In this document: positions 15,259-21,023 of the stretch, piece by piece
How positions within the stretch are numbered: position 1 is the first letter of the stretch
How the letters are laid out: each line of letters opens with the position of its first letter
Source: Bacteroidales bacterium
GTDB lineage: Bacteria > Bacteroidota > Bacteroidia > Bacteroidales > 4484-276
Reading direction: 5' to 3'
DNA length: 21,023 nt
Assembly: GCA_029939965.1 (NCBI GenBank)
Contig: JAOZRY010000007.1
Span: 1 to 21,023, forward strand
The notes under the pieces: model-generated
Database searches by the model: none
The model's input: the letters and a program-made list of their open reading frames with translations, nothing else
Told to the model about the DNA's origin: nothing
Position numbers and translations under genes: made by a program

Positions 15259-17835
15259 TTATTCTCCATCACATCCCGGAAAGGAAATGAGGATTTCATT
15301 GTCAGAAACATTGAAAATCTCATACGCTTTTCCGGGATTTAAGTATTCGAGGGTATTGATACCTTTTTCGAGCCAGAAAAGCTCAACTCCACCAACTTCC
15401 TTAACTATCACAATTTCGGAGTAATTCTCAAAAAACTCACCTACTGAATATGTGCAATTATAACTAACCGGAAGCAATGACCATCCCGGAACAGCAATAA
15501 ATGATTCAAGTGGATATCTAATAAAACCTGAAATAATCAAATTGTCACTTTCTGTTGTTTTCAGAATGTAACCGGTATTTGGTGTCCAACTATGAAATGT
15601 CATCACCTCTTGCCCCGGCCAGTAAACCCCATCGTTATTATATAAAATAATCAGATTATCAACAATTGGATTTAGAACCAACTGCATGTCGGTTTCAGGT
15701 GGACTAACAAAAGACGAGATAGCGTTCCAACCAATATTCATACTTACAATTTGGGTAAATTCCTCATAAATTATCACTACAGTAGTATCACTCGAAACCC
15801 CAAAGCAATCATTTGTAAACGAACAATAATAGCTTCCGGCATTTGCAGGTTGTACATTGTCAAGATAAAAATTACCGGAGTTATTGTTTTCTATTGGCGA
15901 ATTATTGAAATACCACTGGTAATTTCCACTGGAAACACTTGAGGCTTCAAAGTGTAAATCAAGTTGATTTCCAACGAACAGTTCCTGGTTTGGTGTAATT
16001 TGCAGCACAACCTGGGGTTTATCAAAATTTATTGTAATACTATCACTGATTATTGAAGAGCAAGGGTTTATCGAACCAACATTTAAGGTTAAGATAACAT
16101 TGAGATTTTCAATATCAGTTTCTCCGGCAAAGTAAATGGAGTTTAATTCATATTGATTGCTAAATGTTCCATCGCCAAAGGTGGCCCAAAACCCTGCCGA
16201 ATAGTTTTCGGCAATTCCTGTAAGGTTTACTTCCGAACAGGATATTCGATCGGAGCCCGCATTGGCAGTGGCCGGAGTAATTATCGAAAGTATTACAGTA
16301 TCAGAAACATAGCCGGAGCATGGCGATATGGATGATGCTGTTAGAAATAATGTAGCATTACCGTTTTGAATGTCCTCATTTCCGGGATAATAAACTGGTG
16401 AGAGAATGCCACTATTATTAAATGTCCCATCACCATTTGAACTCCAAAACAAGTCATTATAATTACTTACTTGTCCGGATAATAATGCAGGTTCCGGCTG
16501 GCATATAGTGTTGTCTTCTCCAGCATTCACATTAACAGGTTTAATAATTGTAATCTGGAAATAATCCTGAACAAAAATATTGCACGGTTCATAAGGCAAA
16601 GCCGCTAACATAATAAAAAAGTTTCCGGTACTCTTTTCGTAATCTCCGGGTGTATAAACCGGATTCAAATTGTTTGGGGCATCAAAAGTTCCATTACCCC
16701 CAAGTGCATACCATTGAAGATCGATATAACCCTCTGCAGAAGCTGTACATTGAATTGCTGAGTCATCACAAATTGTTTGGTCTGATCCAACTGTAACAAT
16801 TGGAGGTGATTTTATTTCGAGTAAAATATCATCGCTAACATTGTAGATACAGGGTAAATTTGGACTAAGTATTACAGATAAGCTAACGGAATCTTCAATT
16901 ATGTCGATGGCACCAGGATAGTAAACCGGATTTGTTTCAAAACAACAGGAAAATGTTCCATCGCCGGTTGAAATCCACAAAATTTCATCATAATTAAGAG
17001 CAACAGCATTAAGCTGAAGGTTATTATTCTCACAAATAATAGTATCTCTACCGGCAAAAACAAACGGAGATTTTTCGATCGACAAATACATCGAATTACT
17101 ACAAGGTTGCATACAAGGGGAATATTCCGTAGCAGTTAAGGACAATAAAATCTGATCGTTTTCCAAATCAAGTTGCCCCGGAGTATAAGTGGGGCTCAGG
17201 ATATTTGGAGCATCAAATGTCCCATCCCCTGAAGTTGTCCAAATAAGTTCAGCGAAAGATGAAGCCTGACCTTGCAACGAATAATTTTCGCCCTGACAAA
17301 TGGATGTATTAGTTCCGGCAAAACATTGTGGTTCGGGAATTATGGTAATAGTTAAAGAATCAACGATCCTAATATACTCTGGGGGGTCTGATATGGCAAC
17401 TAAATATACGGTAGCAAAACCTGCCTCAATATCACCTGCCCCTGGCACATAGGCTGTGTTCAATTTGGTGGGATCATAAAAAAAACCGTCACCGGTGTAA
17501 ACCCATGAAATGTAGTAATAGTTCTCTGCAAATCCGGATACTTCAATCGAATCTGCTGTTAAGCAAATGGTTGTATCATTACCGGCAAACACATACATAG
17601 TATCACCTGATTCGGGAAACGGACTTTGTAACTCCGGCCATGTGTTGCGAGTAAAATGTTTGTTATGCTCAAAACTCCGTTCGGCATAGTATTGCGTATT
17701 ATCAAAGCCGTTTTTTTTGTAATTATTATTAGTAGGAGAAATTGCAAGCCGGGTTCTTTTATCTACCTCTCTGGCTTCCGATGGGAAAAGAGGATAGATG
17801 AAAAGTAGAAAGATAACTGGGATAAACTTCTTCAT
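15259..17835 (-). CDS. Secreted protein with six PKD-like repeats and an Ig-like domain
   Basis: This is an 858-aa secreted protein. The signal peptide is about 1-21 (MKKFIPVIFLLFIYPLFPSEA). Six tandem repeats of about 80-85 residues follow at about 83-167, 172-255, 260-342, 347-432, 437-519 and 525-604. Each has AGxDTxIC near its start, then W..xGDGTF, then a YTPG/YYPG-type turn; this resembles the PKD-like repeats common in Bacteroidota. An Ig-like domain is at about 607-690 (YQWYFNNSPI, GSYYCSF). A C-terminal region of about 160 residues has two GW-centred halves (GWNAISSF; PGWSLLPV) of a kind seen in other Bacteroidota surface proteins. Unlike the window's other large secreted proteins it lacks a T9SS sorting tail and ends in FPGCDGE. 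It may be periplasmic, or exported by a tail I do not recognise. No enzymatic motif. A structural or adhesive role is inference. Confidence 0.85.
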   Translation of the reverse strand: MKKFIPVIFLLFIYPLFPSEAREVDKRTRLAISPTNNNYKKNGFDNTQYYAERSFEHNKHFTRNTWPELQSPFPESGDTMYVFAGNDTTICLTADSIEVSGFAENYYYISWVYTGDGFFYDPTKLNTAYVPGAGDIEAGFATVYLVAISDPPEYIRIVDSLTITIIPEPQCFAGTNTSICQGENYSLQGQASSFAELIWTTSGDGTFDAPNILSPTYTPGQLDLENDQILLSLTATEYSPCMQPCSNSMYLSIEKSPFVFAGRDTIICENNNLQLNAVALNYDEILWISTGDGTFSCCFETNPVYYPGAIDIIEDSVSLSVILSPNLPCIYNVSDDILLEIKSPPIVTVGSDQTICDDSAIQCTASAEGYIDLQWYALGGNGTFDAPNNLNPVYTPGDYEKSTGNFFIMLAALPYEPCNIFVQDYFQITIIKPVNVNAGEDNTICQPEPALLSGQVSNYNDLFWSSNGDGTFNNSGILSPVYYPGNEDIQNGNATLFLTASSISPCSGYVSDTVILSIITPATANAGSDRISCSEVNLTGIAENYSAGFWATFGDGTFSNQYELNSIYFAGETDIENLNVILTLNVGSINPCSSIISDSITINFDKPQVVLQITPNQELFVGNQLDLHFEASSVSSGNYQWYFNNSPIENNNSGNFYLDNVQPANAGSYYCSFTNDCFGVSSDTTVVIIYEEFTQIVSMNIGWNAISSFVSPPETDMQLVLNPIVDNLIILYNNDGVYWPGQEVMTFHSWTPNTGYILKTTESDNLIISGFIRYPLESFIAVPGWSLLPVSYNCTYSVGEFFENYSEIVIVKEVGGVELFWLEKGINTLEYLNPGKAYEIFNVSDNEILISFPGCDGE

Positions 17836-17868
17836 AAGGTTTAAGGTATTTGATTAATACAGAGAGTG

Positions 17869-17900
17869 TAAAGATAATAGAAAACCGAATAGAATGCAAG
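17869..17900 (-). promoter_or_regulatory. Probable promoter of the PKD-repeat protein gene
   Basis: On the minus strand CTTG (17897-17900), a 20-base spacer and TATCTTTA (17869-17876) fit the TTG / TAnnTTTG pattern with one mismatch in the -7 box. It would start transcription about 25-30 bases before the ATG at 17835. Confidence 0.5.
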
Positions 17901-17938
17901 CTTTTTTTGTCAAAAAATGATAATATTTATTTTTTAGT

Positions 17939-17953
17939 GTAAATAATATTTAC
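17939..17953. promoter_or_regulatory. 15-bp palindrome upstream of the PKD-repeat gene
   Basis: GTAAATA-A-TATTTAC is a perfect 7+1+7 inverted repeat, about 40 bases upstream of the proposed -33 box. It could bind a dimeric regulator. The local AT richness makes chance occurrence a real alternative. Confidence 0.25.
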
Positions 17954-18071
17954 GTATTAATTCTTGAAAGTGTGCGTTTTATTTACTTAATAATCCGCAA
18001 ATCCGCAGTATATACAACACATACGCAAAATACTTATATGTAATTTGATCTATAAAGAAAAGCAATATGGT

Positions 18072-19139
18072 TTATAAAATTTCGAACGAAAATATCACAG
18101 GGTTGTGATCACTTGCCTCAAAATTAAGATCGATAGTATTTATTTCTATAGAATTAATATTGGGCGAAATCAAGTAAAAGTCAATAATTGTAGTGTTGCT
18201 AACACCCATCTTGTATAGCATGTTAACGTTTCTGTTTGAGGGGACTCCGGGATCATAAACCCATTGCCAGCCTGCCGGCATTTGGTCAACGGCAATCCGG
18301 CCAATATCATTATTTGAACCGAGATCACCATTTTTTATTTCAGATGGATCAAATCCGGGTGGGTTGAGATTCCAGTCGCCACAAATAACCACATAGTTAC
18401 CCATTTTGTATTCGGTTATTGCTACATCCTTAAGCAATTTCATTTGGTCATTTCTTAGCTGCCCGCCATCAAATGCCGAGTTATGGGTATGAATCAAAAT
18501 CAGTTCTTTTCCATTTTCTATTTGAAAGCGCTGCATGACAAAACAACGGTCGGGCATAAACAATCGTTTTGGCCAACTGTAATTTCCCTGAAAACCAAAT
18601 CTTTTGGATATCTCTGGGTCATATCTGGAAAAACTTACTAAACCAGACACAACCGAACCCATTGGATTGCTAAACGGAACAGGCACATAGAGCACATTAT
18701 AATTTTTGGCAAAAACCCTGTTGTGGTTAGGTAAATTGTGGCCTAACAATTCTAATTGATTCTTGTGATAGGATCGTTTTGAATTAATATCAACTTCCTG
18801 CAAAAGAATAAAATCTAAGCTATCGTTCTGCCTAACAAATGCTCCAATCTCTTGGAGGTATTTTGTGTTCATTTTTTGGGATGGTCTTACATTTTTACCG
18901 CCTTCATAAAAGAAATCCATCTCTTTACCCAAGCCCGCATATCCTATATTCCAAATCATTATGTCGAGAGTTTTTTTATCGATAAAGGTATTGCCTGATG
19001 CGTTTTGTATCTTAATAGATTCAACCGCTGTAGGATTATATTTGGTAACTGATACCAAAAAAAGTGCTAACACTACCAAAAAAACTATTAATCCGAAAAC
19101 AAAAAAGAACATGATGAAAACGATTTTGATTTTTCTCAT
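18072..19139 (-). CDS. Membrane-anchored endonuclease/exonuclease/phosphatase-fold protein
   Basis: This 355-aa protein belongs to the EEP superfamily of Mg-dependent phosphoesterases. Residues about 6-30 are a strongly hydrophobic segment that should anchor it in the inner membrane, with the catalytic domain outside the cytoplasm. Family motifs follow in order: WN at 63-64, QEVD at 114-117 (metal-binding E115), HTHNSAF near 217-223, GDWN at 254-257, IIDFYLIS near 318-325 and SDHNP at 343-347 (catalytic His). All key residues are present, so it is probably active. The substrate could be nucleic acid, a phospholipid or an inositol phosphate and cannot be told from sequence. I prefer the ATG at 19139. 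The longer frame from a TTG at 19184 adds 15 residues before the membrane segment. It is divergent from the GH3 gene. Confidence 0.88.
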   Translation of the reverse strand: MRKIKIVFIMFFFVFGLIVFLVVLALFLVSVTKYNPTAVESIKIQNASGNTFIDKKTLDIMIWNIGYAGLGKEMDFFYEGGKNVRPSQKMNTKYLQEIGAFVRQNDSLDFILLQEVDINSKRSYHKNQLELLGHNLPNHNRVFAKNYNVLYVPVPFSNPMGSVVSGLVSFSRYDPEISKRFGFQGNYSWPKRLFMPDRCFVMQRFQIENGKELILIHTHNSAFDGGQLRNDQMKLLKDVAITEYKMGNYVVICGDWNLNPPGFDPSEIKNGDLGSNNDIGRIAVDQMPAGWQWVYDPGVPSNRNVNMLYKMGVSNTTIIDFYLISPNINSIEINTIDLNFEASDHNPVIFSFEIL

Positions 19140-19231
19140 TGAAACAATAATTATTAAATAACCTTTCACCCATTTATTATTCAATCGACTAATCCCAACT
19201 ATTTATTTTATAGTTACCATTTTATTTTTTT

Positions 19232-19239
19232 TATTTTTG
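19232..19239 (+). promoter_or_regulatory. Possible -7 promoter element of the GH3 gene
   Basis: TATTTTTG matches TAnnTTTG exactly and lies 43 bases before the proposed TTG start. The surroundings are very T-rich and no TTTG -33 box is seen, so the match may be fortuitous. Confidence 0.4.
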
Positions 19240-19281
19240 CCACTAAAATAATCTTAAACAGATAAATAAACATACCAGACA

Positions 19282-20841
19282 TTGCCAATAATTGGTTCGA
19301 TTATAAAACGTGCAATAGAGCTAAGAAGCCTAAGCGATAAGGAAAATCAAAGACGGTTTGATGGCTGTAAAGCACAGCAAGCCACGCTAAAGAAACTTTT
19401 GCGAAAAGCACAATTTACTCATTTTGGTGAGGCATACAATTTCTCTGATATTTTAAGTTCGAGGGATTTGGTTGAGGAATTTCAGAAAAATGTACCTGTA
19501 CATGATTACAACTCGATTTTTAAAAAGTGGTGGTATCGTTCGTTGAATGGAGAACCCTATGTTGCATGGCCCGGAAAGGTAAAATACTTTGCCCTCAGCT
19601 CTGGAACCTCGGGTGCTTCAAGTAAATACATCCCGATTTCCAACGACATGCTCAAATCTATTAAAAAAACCAGTGTAAGGCAACTTTTGTCTCTTGCAAG
19701 ATACAACTTCCCTCCTGAGTTTTTTGAAAAAGGAAAGGGCATTCTAATGCTTGGTGGCAGCACACACCTTCAGTACAATGGCACCTATTATGCCGGTGAT
19801 CTTTCAGGAATTACAACTAGTAACTTCCCTTTTTGGTTTCAATTTTTTTACAAACCCGGAAAAAGAATATCTAAAGAACGAGACTGGACTACCAAACTTG
19901 ATGAGATTGTGAAAAACGCCAAAAATTGGGATATTGGTGTAATCGTTGGAGTTCCGGCATGGCTGCAAATTTTGCTTGAACGAATTATTAAGGAATACAA
20001 CCTGAATCATATCCATGAAATTTGGCCGAACCTAACAATTTATGTACATGGAGGTGTATCGTTTGCACCTTATGTTAAGGGTTTCGAAAGGTTATTGGGG
20101 CGACCGTTAGTTTATATGGAAACTTACCTGGCCTCAGAGGGTTTTATTGCTTATCAAAAAAGACCGGGCGTTGATTCAATGCAATTATCCTTAGATACAG
20201 GATTGTTTTTCGAATTTGTTCCATTTAATGATTTCAATTTTGATTTTGACGGAAACATGGTTAATAACCCAAAAGCTTTAACTCTTAAGGATGTGGAGGA
20301 AGGTAAGGAATATGCTCTTCTCATTAGCAGTAATGCAGGTGCCTGGCGTTACCTTATTGGTGATGTCATTAAATTTACCTCCGCCAAATTGAATGAAATT
20401 CGTATAACAGGAAGAACCAAACATTTCCTCAGCCTTTGTGGTGAGCACCTTTCGCAGGATAATATGAACCGTGCAATTGAATTGATGTGCCATGATCTGA
20501 ATATCGAAGTGCGCGAATTTACGGTAGCCGGAATTAAGCATGGTTCGATGTTTGCCCACAAATGGTTTCTGGGAACTGACGATCTTGTTAACCCTGAGAC
20601 TGCAAAAGAAAAAATTGATGATTTCCTGAAACAATTAAACGATGATTATCGAGTTGAAAGGATTGCCGCCATCAAAGATGTCATTGTTGAAGTATTGCCT
20701 TCAAAGGTATTTTATCAATGGATGCGGGATCAGGGCAAAGAAGGAGCACAGAACAAATTCCCACGGGTGATTAAAGCCAAACAACTTAAAGATTGGGAAA
20801 AATTTATTGATAAACTAAAACAGGACAATACGATTGATTAA
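19282..20841 (+). CDS. GH3-family acyl-adenylating protein
   Basis: This 519-aa protein belongs to the GH3 family, whose plant members adenylate jasmonate, auxin or benzoate-type acids and join them to amino acids. The ANL-type motifs are visible: SSGTSGASSKYIP at 106-118 (phosphate loop), YMETYLASEG at 278-287 and YLIGD at 357-361. A conserved C-terminal block, NKFPRVIKAK, is at 491-500. Bacterial members are widespread in Bacteroidota but their substrates are unknown; acyl-acid activation is established only at family level. The start must be the TTG at 19282 (MPIIGSIIKRAIEL). A stop lies five codons upstream, no ATG intervenes, and the next in-frame ATG would delete the phosphate loop. It is divergent from the EEP gene, and a LysE-type exporter gene follows 49 bases downstream, possibly in the same transcript. 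Confidence 0.92.
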   Translation: MPIIGSIIKRAIELRSLSDKENQRRFDGCKAQQATLKKLLRKAQFTHFGEAYNFSDILSSRDLVEEFQKNVPVHDYNSIFKKWWYRSLNGEPYVAWPGKVKYFALSSGTSGASSKYIPISNDMLKSIKKTSVRQLLSLARYNFPPEFFEKGKGILMLGGSTHLQYNGTYYAGDLSGITTSNFPFWFQFFYKPGKRISKERDWTTKLDEIVKNAKNWDIGVIVGVPAWLQILLERIIKEYNLNHIHEIWPNLTIYVHGGVSFAPYVKGFERLLGRPLVYMETYLASEGFIAYQKRPGVDSMQLSLDTGLFFEFVPFNDFNFDFDGNMVNNPKALTLKDVEEGKEYALLISSNAGAWRYLIGDVIKFTSAKLNEIRITGRTKHFLSLCGEHLSQDNMNRAIELMCHDLNIEVREFTVAGIKHGSMFAHKWFLGTDDLVNPETAKEKIDDFLKQLNDDYRVERIAAIKDVIVEVLPSKVFYQWMRDQGKEGAQNKFPRVIKAKQLKDWEKFIDKLKQDNTID

Positions 20842-20890
20842 CAATGAACTGCCTGCCATAATTTTTTTTGGCATACTTTAATCAGGTTCT

Positions 20891-21023
20891 ATGAATCCGT
20901 TTCTTGAAGGAATTATTTTGGGAATGACACTTTCTGTTCTTTTGGGGCCCGCCTTGTTTGCACTCATACAAACAAGTATTCAATGGGGATTCAGATCGGG
21001 AATGCAACTTGCTATTGGAATTT
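20891..21023 (+). CDS. LysE-family exporter, N-terminal part, cut by the window edge
   Basis: The frame opens at the ATG at 20891 and is still open at the right edge, giving 44 residues. It reads MNPFLEGIILGMTLSVLLGP followed by ALFALIQTSIQWGFRSGMQL. This is the first transmembrane helix and loop of LysE/RhtB-type transporters: a Gly-rich helix, the GPA motif, then a TSI..G..SG loop and the start of helix 2. These inner-membrane proteins usually export amino acids. With only the first fifth visible the substrate cannot be inferred. It lies 49 bases after the GH3 gene. A five-base TGCCA/TGGCA pairing in that gap has its T-run in the loop and is not a convincing terminator, so readthrough is likely. 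Confidence 0.75.
   Translation, partial: MNPFLEGIILGMTLSVLLGPALFALIQTSIQWGFRSGMQLAIGI

Noticed and set aside
20852..20876. Terminator after the GH3 gene
   Set aside because: The stem TGCCA/TGGCA is only five pairs and the T-run sits inside the loop, so it lacks the form of a Rho-independent terminator.

Overview
The window looks like chromosomal DNA of a member of the phylum Bacteroidota, most likely class Bacteroidia. The case rests on four points: exported proteins with C-terminal type IX secretion (T9SS) type A sorting domains (YPNPGNG / YPNPNRG followed by a GIYF-type block), TAnnTTTG-like -7 promoter elements, almost no Shine-Dalgarno sequences, and a two-subunit methylmalonyl-CoA mutase. 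No species is claimed.

Layout. Positions 1-8089 (minus strand) hold a block of secreted proteins. It starts with the first 86 bases of one gene that runs off the left edge, then three tandem paralogs of 839, 837 and 916 aa. The three share a signal peptide, a two-cysteine jelly-roll-like N-terminal module, an fn3-like module and a T9SS tail, but differ in their middle modules. They are probably one transcription unit, from a promoter near 8115 to a strong hairpin terminator at 135-164. Next comes a stand-alone dnaK (8377-10305, minus) with its own terminator and promoter. The 740 bases between the dnaK and mutA promoters and genes hold no convincing gene but are rich in inverted repeats: a 3+3 array of AGATTG-type hexamers and a REP-like multi-hairpin element.

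Positions 11144-15246 (plus) are the methylmalonyl-CoA mutase small and large subunit genes, behind a good Bacteroidota-type promoter. They interconvert methylmalonyl-CoA and succinyl-CoA, as in propionate formation or use. Facing them, 12 bases away, is an 858-aa secreted protein with six PKD-like repeats and an Ig-like domain (15259-17835, minus). A membrane-anchored endonuclease/exonuclease/phosphatase-fold protein (18072-19139, minus) is divergent from a GH3-family acyl-adenylating enzyme (19282-20841, plus). The start of a LysE-type exporter gene (20891 to the end) closes the window.

How the parts relate. The mutase pair is the only clear metabolic unit. The secreted trio looks like a locus evolving by duplication and module exchange, with a likely cell-surface or extracellular role and unknown ligands. 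I found no phage, CRISPR, toxin-antitoxin or defence system. The least explained items are the conserved motifs of the secreted trio and the structured region at 10540-10840.
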